Assembly: GCA_014879435.1 (NCBI GenBank)
Contig: JACSSB010000194.1
Location: forward strand, 1-28,345
Direction of reading: 5' to 3'
Length of the DNA: 28,345 bases
Source: Phycisphaerales bacterium
GTDB lineage: Bacteria; Pseudomonadota; Gammaproteobacteria; Competibacterales; Competibacteraceae
Numbering within the stretch: the stretch's first letter is position 1; each line of letters opens with the position of its first letter. The translations under genes and the position numbers were made by a program. Of this stretch, positions 1 to 7,286 are shown piece by piece. The notes under the pieces were generated by a model, which was not told the origin of the DNA, searched no databases, and saw only the letters and a program-made list of their open reading frames with translations.

Positions 1-65
1 CCCGCGTAGGCGGGGATCCAGGTCGGCATCGAAGGCACTGGATTCCCGCATTCGCGGGAATGACG
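1..65. repeat. Dispersed palindromic intergenic repeat, cut by the window edge
   Basis: Two hairpins are nested in one inverted structure. CCCGC (1-5) pairs with GCGGG (10-14), and ATTCCCGC (42-49) pairs perfectly with GCGGGAAT (54-61) around a 4-base loop. The flanking ATCCAG (16-21) and CTGGAT (38-43) are also inverted repeats, so the whole folds as a cruciform. The arms and the closing GAATGACG resemble the common 'GTCATTCCCGCG...GGATCCAG' intergenic repeat family of many proteobacteria, recognised from memory rather than by search. The left end is outside the window. Nothing further is seen in 66-118. Confidence 0.65.
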
Positions 66-118
66 ATGGTGTGTATGAGGCTCCATTCCACAACCCAAAG
101 AGGGTCGCTATATACGCA

Positions 119-1429
119 TCACTTATCCACCGCTTGCAAACGAAATTCGGCGGATCGGGCGTGCGCGGTCAACCCTTCGCCACGCGCCAGTAGCGAAGCG
201 ATGCGGCCCAGCGTGGCGGCCCCGGCTGGCGAACAATGGATCAGGCTGCTCCGTTTCTGGAAGTCATATACCCCCAGTGGCGAGGAAAAGCGTGCGGTAC
301 GTGAGGTCGGCAACACATGATTGGGACCAGCGCAGTAATCACCCACTGCCTCGGCGGTATAGCGCCCCATAAAAATCGCACCGGCATGGCGGATCAGCGG
401 CAGCAGTGCTTCCGGCCGATCCACCGATAATTCCAAATGTTCTGGAGCGATAAAGTTGACCACTTGCGCTGCCTCAGCCCAGTTGCCTACTTTAATCAGG
501 GCAGCCCGCCGCTCAAGCGAGGCCGTGATGATCTCCCGCCGCTCCAGTTGCGGCAATAACCGCTCGACGCTGGCAGCGACCTGATCCAGAAATGCAGCGT
601 CTAGACTGATGAGGATCGGCTGGGCATCCTCGTCGTGCTCGGCCTGAGAAAACAGATCCATGGCGATCCAGTCAGGATCGGTCCGACCATCACAGACCAC
701 CAGGATTTCCGAGGGTCCGGCGATCATGTCGATGCCGACCGTGCCAAAAACCTGCCGTTTGGCAGCAGCGACGTAGATATTGCCCGGTCCCACGATCTTA
801 TCCACGCGCGGTACGGTGGCAGTGCCATAGGCTAGCGCGCCAATCGCCTGTGCTCCACCGAGGGTAAAGACGCGGTCCACACCCGCCACAGCCGCAGCAG
901 CCAACACCAGTTCGTTGAGGACTCCGTCCGGGGTCGGTGCCACCATCACCACTTCCGCCACCCCAGCCACTTTAGCGGGAACGGCATTCATCAGCACCGA
1001 AGAGGGATAGGCAGCCTTGCCGCCGGGCACATACAGCCCAACCCGATCCAGCGGGGTGACCTGTTGACCGAGCACGCTGCCATCAGCTTCGGTGAAGGTC
1101 CAGGATTCGAGTTTCTGCCGTTCGGCATAAACGCGGATTCGACCCGCAGCGGTTTCTAACGCCGCACGTTGTTCAGCGGGAATGGCGGCCAACGCTTGCT
1201 GCAAGCGCTCGGCAGAGAGTTCCAGTTCGGCGGCGTGAGTGAGATCCAAGCGGTCGAAACGGCGGGTGTACTCCAAGAGCGCGGCATCGCCTTCCGCGCG
1301 CACGCGGGCGAGAATTTCGCGCACCACGGCAGTTACTTCGGCGTCAGCGACCCCTTCCCAAGCGGTCAGGGCTTCCAGTTGCGGCCAAAAATCGGCGGCG
1401 GCAGTATTCAGGCGTTGGATATTGGGCAT
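119..1429 (-). CDS. hisD: Histidinol dehydrogenase
   Basis: Catalyses the last two steps of histidine biosynthesis, the NAD-dependent four-electron oxidation of L-histidinol to L-histidine, in the cytoplasm. The 436-residue product matches the family length (434 in E. coli). The zinc ligands are identifiable as Q262 and H265 in FSQAEHDEDAQ, D364 in AVGDYCAGPNH and H423 near the end. The catalytic Glu-His pair is E330-H331 in APEHLEL. The start is the ATG at 1427-1429, which has only a weak GGGA upstream. It lies 69 bases downstream of hisG and is the last gene of the minus-strand cluster in this window; hisC, which often follows in this gene order, is not present before the edge repeat. Confidence 0.97.
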   Translation of the reverse strand: MPNIQRLNTAAADFWPQLEALTAWEGVADAEVTAVVREILARVRAEGDAALLEYTRRFDRLDLTHAAELELSAERLQQALAAIPAEQRAALETAAGRIRVYAERQKLESWTFTEADGSVLGQQVTPLDRVGLYVPGGKAAYPSSVLMNAVPAKVAGVAEVVMVAPTPDGVLNELVLAAAAVAGVDRVFTLGGAQAIGALAYGTATVPRVDKIVGPGNIYVAAAKRQVFGTVGIDMIAGPSEILVVCDGRTDPDWIAMDLFSQAEHDEDAQPILISLDAAFLDQVAASVERLLPQLERREIITASLERRAALIKVGNWAEAAQVVNFIAPEHLELSVDRPEALLPLIRHAGAIFMGRYTAEAVGDYCAGPNHVLPTSRTARFSSPLGVYDFQKRSSLIHCSPAGAATLGRIASLLARGEGLTAHARSAEFRLQAVDK

Positions 1430-1498
1430 GATCGAGATCCCAGGCGACGAAACGCCGCTCTTCTGACAGGAGAGGCTAAGACGGGAAGCGGAGATGGA

Positions 1499-2134
1499 TC
1501 AGTCACCGACTGCGGCGGCCATGCGTACCATGATCGCCTTGATCCGGGCGTGCTTCATCTTCATGGCGGCCTTGTTGACGATCAGGCGCGAGCTGATATC
1601 AGCGATGTGCTCCAGCGGTGCCAGACCGTTGGCCTTCAAGGTATTGCCAGTATCTACCACATCGACAATGTAGTGGGCCAACCCAACCAGCGGTGCCAAC
1701 TCCATCGAACCGTACAGCTTGATCACTTCGACCTGTCGCCCTTGATCGGCAAACCAGCGCTGGGTGGTGTTGATGTATTTGGTGGCAATGCGTGGACGAC
1801 TGAGCTGCAACTGACGGTTGGGATCACCCGCCACCATCAGCCGACAACGCGCGATCTTCAGATCCAGTGGCTCATACAAGCCCTCGCCACCGTGTTCCAA
1901 CAACACGTCCTTACCAGCCACCCCTAGATCGGCAGCACCATACTGCACGTAGGTCGGCACGTCGGTAGCGCGGATGATGACCAGCTTAATGTCGGGTTGA
2001 TTGGTGTCGAGAATCAGTTTGCGGCTAGTTTCTGGATCATCGACCGGCACGATATCGGCCGCCGCCAGTAACGGCAGGGTTTCCTTGAAGATGCGGCCCT
2101 TAGATAAAGCGATGGTCAGCGGTAAGGCGGTCAT
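1499..2134 (-). CDS. hisG: ATP phosphoribosyltransferase catalytic subunit, short form
   Basis: First step of histidine biosynthesis: condensation of ATP with PRPP to phosphoribosyl-ATP. The product has 211 residues, the length of the short HisG class, which lacks the C-terminal histidine-sensing domain of the roughly 299-residue enteric enzyme. In that class activity and feedback inhibition depend on HisZ, a histidyl-tRNA synthetase paralogue; no hisZ is visible here. The family signature spans residues 145-166, from ELAPLVG to DTGNTL, and the N-terminal ALSKGR motif is at 9-14. The ATG is only 6 bases after the murA stop, so the two are probably cotranscribed and translationally coupled. 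Confidence 0.95.
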   Translation of the reverse strand: MTALPLTIALSKGRIFKETLPLLAAADIVPVDDPETSRKLILDTNQPDIKLVIIRATDVPTYVQYGAADLGVAGKDVLLEHGGEGLYEPLDLKIARCRLMVAGDPNRQLQLSRPRIATKYINTTQRWFADQGRQVEVIKLYGSMELAPLVGLAHYIVDVVDTGNTLKANGLAPLEHIADISSRLIVNKAAMKMKHARIKAIMVRMAAAVGD

Positions 2135-2140
2135 CGACGT

Positions 2141-3400
2141 TCAACTCGGTGTGCGGCGGATGCGCGCGCCCAGATGCGATAGTTTTTCCTCGATACAATC
2201 ATAGCCGCGATCAATGTGATAGATACGGTCAAGGATGGTATCGCCATCAGCAACCAGCGCCGCCAGAATCAAGCTGGCCGAAGCACGCAGGTCAGTGGCC
2301 ATCACCGGAGCACCGGTCAGTTGAGGAACGCCGATGCTGATAGCGGTGTTGCCTTCCAATGCGATTTGCGCGCCCATGCGTTGCAGCTCGTTGACGTGCA
2401 TGAAGCGATTTTCAAATACGGTTTCGGTGATCATCCCAGTCCCCTCCGCTACAGCGTTCAGGGCCACGAACTGCGCCTGCATATCGGTGGGAAAGGCCGG
2501 ATAGGGCGCGGTACGCACCCGCACCGCCTTGGGTCGGCGGCCGAGCATGTCCACTTCGATCCAATCGGGGCCGGTGTTAACCTGGACACCCGCTTCTTCC
2601 AACTTGAGCAGCACCGCTTCCAAAATTTCCGGGCGCGTGTCTTTGACCTTGACCCGACCACCAGTAATCGCACCGGCCAGCAGGTAGGTTCCGGTCTCGA
2701 TCCGATCCGGCAACACCTGATAGTGCGTACCGTTGAGGCGTTCGACGCCTTCGATCACCAAGGTGTCGGTACCAGCGCCATCGATCCGCGCTCCCATTGC
2801 ATTCAGACACTCGGCCAAATCCACCACTTCCGGTTCACGGGCGGCGTTTTCGATCACCGTGATACCTCTGGCCAAAGTGGCGGCCATCAATAGGTTTTCG
2901 GTTCCCGTCACCGTGACCAAATCCAGCACGATGTGCGCACCCTGCAAGCGGTTGGCGCGGGCGCGAATATAGCCGTTTTCGACCTTGATATCGGCACCCA
3001 TCGCTTCCAGACCCTTGATGTGCAGGTTCACCGGTCGCGAGCCGATGGCACAACCGCCGGGTAGCGAGACCTCGGCCTGACCAAATCGCGCCAGCAGCGG
3101 CCCCAGCACCAGGATCGAGGCACGCATAGTGCGTACCAGTTCGTAGGGCGCCTGGAAATTTTGAACCGTGCGAGGGTCTACTTGGATGTTCATTCGCTCG
3201 TCCACTACCAGATCGGCGCCGAGGCGACCGAGGAGTTCCATGGTAGTGGTGACGTCCTGCAAGTGCGGGACATTGCGAATGGTCACTGGGGCATCGGCTA
3301 ATAAAGTAGCCGCCAGAATCGGCAGTACCGCGTTCTTGGCACCGGAGGCGCGTAGTTCGCCTTGCAACGGCACACCGCCATTAATGATGAGCTTGCTCAT
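2141..3400 (-). CDS. murA: UDP-N-acetylglucosamine 1-carboxyvinyltransferase
   Basis: Commits UDP-GlcNAc to peptidoglycan by transferring enolpyruvate from PEP, in the cytoplasm. The open frame runs upstream to 3505, but I place the start at the ATG at 3398-3400. This gives MSKLIINGG and 419 residues, exactly the E. coli length, and avoids overlap with the end of ibaG. K22 of SGAKNA and C117 of LPGGCAIGSRP correspond to the conserved Lys22 and the catalytic Cys115 loop. A Cys there is the fosfomycin-sensitive form. It follows ibaG by 22 bases and precedes hisG by 6, inside the mla-ibaG-murA-his cluster. Confidence 0.97.
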   Translation of the reverse strand: MSKLIINGGVPLQGELRASGAKNAVLPILAATLLADAPVTIRNVPHLQDVTTTMELLGRLGADLVVDERMNIQVDPRTVQNFQAPYELVRTMRASILVLGPLLARFGQAEVSLPGGCAIGSRPVNLHIKGLEAMGADIKVENGYIRARANRLQGAHIVLDLVTVTGTENLLMAATLARGITVIENAAREPEVVDLAECLNAMGARIDGAGTDTLVIEGVERLNGTHYQVLPDRIETGTYLLAGAITGGRVKVKDTRPEILEAVLLKLEEAGVQVNTGPDWIEVDMLGRRPKAVRVRTAPYPAFPTDMQAQFVALNAVAEGTGMITETVFENRFMHVNELQRMGAQIALEGNTAISIGVPQLTGAPVMATDLRASASLILAALVADGDTILDRIYHIDRGYDCIEEKLSHLGARIRRTPS

Positions 3401-3422
3401 GAGAAACAATATTCCGCGTGGA

Positions 3423-3668
3423 TCAGGATTGCCGCTGTTGCCAGGCATCCGGGGTATGAGTCTTGAGAGACAGGGCGTGAATCTCCTCGCGTTCCATCCG
3501 GCCACCGAGTGCTGCGTACACCAGACGGTGTTGTTGCAGCAATGATTTGCCGACGAAGGCCGCGCTGATCACTTCTGCTTCGAAATGAACACCGTCATCG
3601 CCACGAACCGTAGCCCGTGCACCGGGCAGTTGCTCCTCAATCAGACGTTCGATTTCTTGGGCTTGCAT
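3423..3668 (-). CDS. ibaG: BolA/IbaG family protein
   Basis: Small BolA-like protein of 81 residues. Family members bind [2Fe-2S] clusters together with monothiol glutaredoxins, and E. coli IbaG is linked to acid stress. The fold signature is visible in the central DGVHFEAEVISAAFVGKSLLQQHRLVYAAL and the C-terminal EEIHALSLKTHTPDAW, close to the HAVSIKAYTP ending of E. coli IbaG. I chose the ATG at 3666-3668 (MQAQEIERL). A TTG three codons upstream would add MTS but has no better ribosome site. The position between mlaB and murA is the conserved enteric arrangement. Confidence 0.88.
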   Translation of the reverse strand: MQAQEIERLIEEQLPGARATVRGDDGVHFEAEVISAAFVGKSLLQQHRLVYAALGGRMEREEIHALSLKTHTPDAWQQRQS

Positions 3669-3740
3669 GGAGGTCAATATGAGAGGTGGAAGTGGTTGCG
3701 CTTAAAATCACACAGATGAAACTTGGGCAAGTGTGGCCTT

Positions 3741-4037
3741 TCAGGCGACAGGTAGCAGCGTGTCCAAATCGGCAATCTGGATGATGGACCACATCTGCGC
3801 TGGAATGTTGACGAAGACTAATTCTCGCTCATAACGACGCGCCTGGCGCAGCCAATGCACTAATAAAGCGACTCCCGCGCTGTTAGAACGGCTGACCCCG
3901 CTCAGATCGATGCGCGATAGCGAAGTATCCACGAACAAGGTTTCGGTCATTGCCAACAACCCGACAACGGAATCAAAATCCAGCTCACCCTGCACGCGCA
4001 GGGTGTCGCCATCGCTGGTGGCCTGTGCCGCCGCCAT
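3741..4037 (-). CDS. mlaB: STAS-domain protein MlaB of the phospholipid ABC transporter
   Basis: Cytoplasmic STAS-domain subunit of the MlaFEDB inner-membrane complex, which moves phospholipids between the inner membrane and periplasmic MlaC; MlaB stabilises the MlaF ATPase. The 98-residue product carries the STAS core DLSGVSRSNSAGVALL at about residues 44-59, including the conserved Ser-Ala-Gly turn. The mlaC stop and this ATG form TGATATG with a single base between them, so translation is probably coupled. Sequence identity to E. coli MlaB looks low, and the call rests on the STAS motif, length and position. Confidence 0.88.
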   Translation of the reverse strand: MAAAQATSDGDTLRVQGELDFDSVVGLLAMTETLFVDTSLSRIDLSGVSRSNSAGVALLVHWLRQARRYERELVFVNIPAQMWSIIQIADLDTLLPVA

Positions 4038-4038
4038 A

Positions 4039-4650
4039 TCAGCGCGATGAGTTTTGGGCGTTACGCCGTTGGATATCGGCGATCAACGCGTCCATACCAC
4101 TGCTACGAATCTGGCTAGCGAAGGTATCACGGTAGCTAGTAACCAAGCTGATTCCATCTACTGTCACGTCGTAGACCTTCCAACCATTACTTCCAAGATG
4201 CATGCTGTAGTTGATTTGGGCGGGCCGATTATTTTTCACCGGAACTTCAGTTTTGACCGTCACCTCACTATTGCCCCCAGCAGGCGATTGCGAGAGTACT
4301 CGGACATCTTTATCCGAATATTCCAACAGTGCCTTGGCATAGGTATTAACCAGCAAGGTACGAAATTCATTGGTAAACCGGCTGCGCTGATCGGGGGTGG
4401 CCTGCTGCCAGGACCGGCCCAATACCCAGCGCGACATCAGCTCAAAATCAAAGTTGGGCAACACGATCCGGTTGACCAATCCGTAAATCTGACTCGGATC
4501 TCGCTCAAGCGCCGCTCGGTTCTGGCGCAAGGCATTGATCATCTGCGTCGTGGTATCCTGAACTACCTCTTGAGGAGGTTTAACCGCAGCTTGCAGCACG
4601 CCACCACTCAGTGTCAGCAGCAGTAGGCCGAAAGCGATCATACGTTTCAT
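4039..4650 (-). CDS. mlaC: Periplasmic phospholipid-binding protein MlaC
   Basis: Soluble periplasmic lipid shuttle of the Mla pathway, carrying phospholipid between the outer-membrane MlaA-porin complex and MlaFEDB. The 203-residue product begins with a Sec signal peptide (MKRMIAFGLLLLTLSGGVLQA, likely cut near residue 21). The mature Tol_Tol_Ttg2 domain shows family features such as NFDFELMSRWVLGRSW and VYDVTVDGISLVTSYRDTF. The start at 4648-4650 is preceded by an AAGGAG-type Shine-Dalgarno 11 bases upstream. An unusually long 148-base spacer containing two hairpins separates it from mlaD, while the downstream junction with mlaB is 1 base. Confidence 0.95.
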   Translation of the reverse strand: MKRMIAFGLLLLTLSGGVLQAAVKPPQEVVQDTTTQMINALRQNRAALERDPSQIYGLVNRIVLPNFDFELMSRWVLGRSWQQATPDQRSRFTNEFRTLLVNTYAKALLEYSDKDVRVLSQSPAGGNSEVTVKTEVPVKNNRPAQINYSMHLGSNGWKVYDVTVDGISLVTSYRDTFASQIRSSGMDALIADIQRRNAQNSSR

Positions 4651-4679
4651 GGATTGGCTAACTCCTTAACAGTGGAACA

Positions 4680-4697
4680 AGAAGCAGAGTTGCTTCT
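4680..4697 (-). other. Perfect 7-bp hairpin in the mlaD-mlaC spacer
   Basis: AGAAGCA and TGCTTCT flank a 4-base loop, just ahead of the mlaC ribosome site. No T-run follows on the minus strand, so it does not look like a terminator. It could be an mRNA stability or processing element; function unknown. Confidence 0.35.
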
Positions 4698-4738
4698 CAC
4701 TCGTCTTATCGATGATTGAGCCGCCTCACCCAGTCTTC

Positions 4739-4762
4739 GATCATCTTCGATACGAAATGATC
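4739..4762 (-). other. Long imperfect hairpin in the mlaD-mlaC spacer
   Basis: GATCAT (4739-4744) pairs with ATGATC (4757-4762), and the inner TTCG pairs with CGAA, giving about 10 bp with one bulged base and a 3-base loop. It lies 36 bases downstream of the mlaD stop. Without a T-tract I do not call it a terminator. Confidence 0.35.
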
Positions 4763-4798
4763 ATGGTCAAGGCGGAGACAACTAAATTCCAGCACGAC

Positions 4799-5305
4799 TC
4801 AGGGTGCGGGCGCAGGCGCGGGTGCGGGCGTATTAGCCGGAGAGGAACCACCCGAAGCAATGTTGGCAAACAACCGGCCGATCAACTTTTCCAATACCAG
4901 CGCTGACTGGGTCAGTTTGATGGTCCCTCCATCCTTGAGATAAGTGTCCATACCGCCAGGATCTAAACCGACATATTGTTCGCCCAACAATCCCGCCGTC
5001 AGAATACTGGCACCGGAATCATCCGGTAGCTGATTGTATTTGGGATTAATGAGCAAGGTCACCACCGCTTCGTAGCTCTGCGGGTCCAAACCGATATGGA
5101 CCACGCGACCGATGCGCACGCCGCTCAAGGTGACTGGAGCTTGAGTCTTGAGTCCACCAATATTTTCGAACTTGGCCGTAACCCGATACCCTTCGTCGTC
5201 GCCAAAGCTGGTGAGATCGCTCACCTTAAGCGCCAGCATCAAAAATGCCGCCAACCCCAGCGCGACGAACAAGCCAACCGCCAGTTCCAAATTCTTCTGC
5301 TTCAT
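4799..5305 (-). CDS. mlaD: MCE-domain lipid transporter subunit MlaD
   Basis: Inner-membrane-anchored MCE protein whose hexameric ring forms the periplasmic lipid channel of MlaFEDB. I place the start at 5303-5305 (MKQKNLELAVGLFVALG), giving 168 residues; the open frame extends to 5452 but that part is antisense-like sequence within mlaE. The N-terminal membrane helix covers about residues 7-25. The MCE domain follows, with YRVTAKFENIGGLKTQAPVTLSGVRIGRV and the C-terminal GLLGEQYVGLDPG. The protein ends in an alternating Pro-Ala tail (PAPAPAPAP) after a GGSS linker, probably disordered. The ATG is 2 bases past the mlaE stop. Confidence 0.95.
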   Translation of the reverse strand: MKQKNLELAVGLFVALGLAAFLMLALKVSDLTSFGDDEGYRVTAKFENIGGLKTQAPVTLSGVRIGRVVHIGLDPQSYEAVVTLLINPKYNQLPDDSGASILTAGLLGEQYVGLDPGGMDTYLKDGGTIKLTQSALVLEKLIGRLFANIASGGSSPANTPAPAPAPAP

Positions 5306-5307
5306 GA

Positions 5308-6093
5308 TTACCACACTCCAAACATCAGGGCGGTCAACAGGAAGTCGAGTCCCAGTACCGCCAGCGAGGTGTCCACCACAGTACGGGTTGTGGCAAGGCT
5401 GACGCCTTCCGAGGTCGGTGCCGCCTGATAACCCTGGAACAAAGCGATCCAATTGGCCACCAACCCAAATGCGGCACTTTTGATAAAGACACCGTTGCTA
5501 ATGTCAGCGAATAACTGCACCTTTGCCTGCATTTGCCCCCAGAACGAACCGCCATCTACTCCCAACTGTACAACCGCGACCAAGTAGCCACCCAGGATAC
5601 CGACCGCAGTGAAAATACCCGTCAACAGGGGCATTGCGATGAAACCGGCAAGAAAGCGCGGCGCCAGCACTCGGATAAAGGGGTCGACCGCCATCATTTG
5701 CATGCTGGCGATCTGTTCGGTCGCTCGCATCAGGCCAATCTCAGCGGTCAGCGCCGAACCGGCCCGGCCCGCGTACAGTAATGCGGTCAGTACCGGCCCT
5801 AGCTCCCGGATCAGGGACAGCGCCACCACCGTACCCAGCGAAGAGGTTGCACCAAAGTCCACCAGATTGGAGTACCCCTGTAGGCCGAGCACCATGCCGA
5901 CAAACAGGCCAGAAACCAGAATGATCGGCAGCGACAATACACCGATCGCGTGCAGTTGCTTGATCAGCAGCCCAGGGCGGCTGAACAGAAAGGACAGTGC
6001 GCGCAACATTTGCAGCAGAAACAGACTGGCTCGGCCAAGCTGGCTGAGCCATTCCAACACGAAACGCCCCCATGCCGCTAACCAGTCGCTCAT
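5308..6093 (-). CDS. mlaE: ABC transporter permease MlaE
   Basis: Permease of the MlaFEDB phospholipid transporter, in the inner membrane. The product has 261 residues (260 in E. coli) when started at the ATG at 6091-6093 (MSDWLAAWGRF). That ATG overlaps the mlaF stop as ATGA, which supports this start over the longer open frame to 6192. Family motifs include GLQGYSNLVDFGA, LIRELGPVLTALLYAGRAGSALTAEIG and the coupling region MRATEQIASMQMM, with several hydrophobic helices to the C-terminus. Coupled downstream to mlaD by 2 bases. Confidence 0.96.
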   Translation of the reverse strand: MSDWLAAWGRFVLEWLSQLGRASLFLLQMLRALSFLFSRPGLLIKQLHAIGVLSLPIILVSGLFVGMVLGLQGYSNLVDFGATSSLGTVVALSLIRELGPVLTALLYAGRAGSALTAEIGLMRATEQIASMQMMAVDPFIRVLAPRFLAGFIAMPLLTGIFTAVGILGGYLVAVVQLGVDGGSFWGQMQAKVQLFADISNGVFIKSAAFGLVANWIALFQGYQAAPTSEGVSLATTRTVVDTSLAVLGLDFLLTALMFGVW

Positions 6094-6935
6094 GGCGATG
6101 TTCCCGTCAACAAATCGGCTTCGTAGGGGGGTGCTGCATAATGGAAAGACATCGGACCATCGGGCAATGCGTGGATGAATTGATCCACCCACGGCGAAGT
6201 AGAGTGACTCAGTTCCTCCGGTGTGCCGTGATCCACCACTTGGCCGTCGGAGATGAGATACAGATAATCGGCGATGGTGGCGGTTTCCTTGACATCGTGC
6301 GAGACGATGATGCTGGTCAAACCAAGCGCATCATTGAGGGTACGGATCAATTGCACCAACACACTCATCGAGATTGGATCCTGACCGGCGAACGGCTCAT
6401 CGTACAGAATCATCATCGGATCGAGCGCGATGGCGCGGGCCAGGGCCACGCGGCGGGACATACCACCTGATAGTTGTGACGGCATCAACGCACGGGCGCC
6501 ACGCAGACCCACCGCTTCCAGTTTCATCAACACCAGGGTCCGGATCATGGATTCCGATAGGCGGGTGTGCTCGCGTAGCGGGAAAGCCACGTTGTCAAAT
6601 ACGCTCAAATCGGTGAATAAGGCACCGCTTTGGAACAACACGCCCATACGCTTGCGTAATTGATATAGATCCTTACGTCCGAGTTCATTCACGCAGATAC
6701 CATCCACTTCGATGCGTCCTGCATCGGGACGGATTTGGCCACCGATCAAATGCAGCAAAGTGGTCTTGCCGGTACCACTTGGCCCCATGATGGCGGTGAC
6801 CTTGCCGCGTGGAATGCTCAGATCCACATCTCGAAAAATGCGATGCTCGCCACGACTGAACGACAGGTGGCGCACAGTCACCAGGGAATCATCATGAAGT
6901 GGTGCGGCACCAGGGCGGGTGGTGATTACGGACAT
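6090..6935 (-). CDS. mlaF: ABC transporter ATP-binding protein MlaF
   Basis: ATPase subunit of the MlaFEDB complex. Its 281 residues show Walker A GPSGTGKT (51-58), the signature LSGGMSRR (155-162), Walker B MILYDEP (175-181) and the switch histidine H213 in IVSHD. The GMSRR variant of the signature is typical of MlaF. The C-terminal extension (about 255-281) is of the type that contacts MlaB and the neighbouring subunit. The start at 6933-6935 follows a modest GAGAAG. It is the first gene of the minus-strand cluster, facing a divergent region shared with ppdK, so its promoter should lie in 6936-7100. Confidence 0.96.
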   Translation of the reverse strand: MSVITTRPGAAPLHDDSLVTVRHLSFSRGEHRIFRDVDLSIPRGKVTAIMGPSGTGKTTLLHLIGGQIRPDAGRIEVDGICVNELGRKDLYQLRKRMGVLFQSGALFTDLSVFDNVAFPLREHTRLSESMIRTLVLMKLEAVGLRGARALMPSQLSGGMSRRVALARAIALDPMMILYDEPFAGQDPISMSVLVQLIRTLNDALGLTSIIVSHDVKETATIADYLYLISDGQVVDHGTPEELSHSTSPWVDQFIHALPDGPMSFHYAAPPYEADLLTGTSP

Positions 6936-6976
6936 CTTCTCGTTATGATCGAAAACAAGGGTTAGAGCGAATCAGC

Positions 6977-6991
6977 GAAGATGCTATCTTC
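6977..6991. promoter_or_regulatory. Perfect palindrome upstream of mlaF, possible operator
   Basis: GAAGAT and ATCTTC are separated by GCT, giving 6+3+6 symmetry. It is 42 bases upstream of the mlaF start, where a regulator or a 5' UTR hairpin would be well placed. No known binding motif is recognised. Confidence 0.25.
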
Positions 6992-7056
6992 CAGTCAAGC
7001 CGCCAGTAAGTCAAATCACCACCGCTAAATCAGGATCACTATCGGACCAGACATTC

Positions 7057-7086
7057 TTGGCAATTTCCGAGGTCTGTGACTATCTT
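7057..7086 (+). promoter_or_regulatory. Candidate sigma-70 promoter for ppdK
   Basis: TTGGCA (7057-7062, 5/6 to the -35 consensus) and TATCTT (7081-7086, 4/6 to the -10) are separated by 18 bases. Initiation near 7093 would give a leader of about 190 bases to ppdK. This is pattern matching only. Confidence 0.35.
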
Positions 7087-7286
7087 TCTTTGAGAACGAT
7101 ATAGACCGGTTTATCGATCAGCATGGGATATAGTTTCCCTTTTAGCTAGACTTTATCCATCTCCGTGCCCGATTTCGACGATGGAAACCTGCCCAGTGAG
7201 CCGTTCAGGACAACATGGGATAGTCTATGCTGTTGCAAGGTCGGATGGGTCCGATGTTCTCCACAACCACTTATGAAGGTAGGATC

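Larger units (their letters stand above)
6936..7286. other. Divergent control region between mlaF and ppdK
   Basis: This 351-bp stretch has no credible gene. It should hold promoters for the mla-murA-his cluster (minus) and for ppdK (plus). Visible elements are a short palindrome (6977-6991), two minus-strand TTGACT hexamers at 6993-6998 and 7009-7014 (16-base period) that could serve as -35 sequences, and a plus-strand promoter-like pair at 7057-7086. No riboswitch or attenuator structure is recognised. Confidence 0.5.

Noticed and set aside
2216..2893. 225-codon plus-strand frame inside murA
   Set aside because: Antisense shadow of a well-supported gene with all catalytic motifs.
3401..3505. 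Longer murA start giving a 454-residue protein
   Set aside because: The extension overlaps ibaG and is not homologous; the ATG at 3400 gives the exact family length.
4054..4626. 190-codon plus-strand frame opposite mlaC
   Set aside because: Antisense shadow; mlaC has a signal peptide, ribosome site and operon context.
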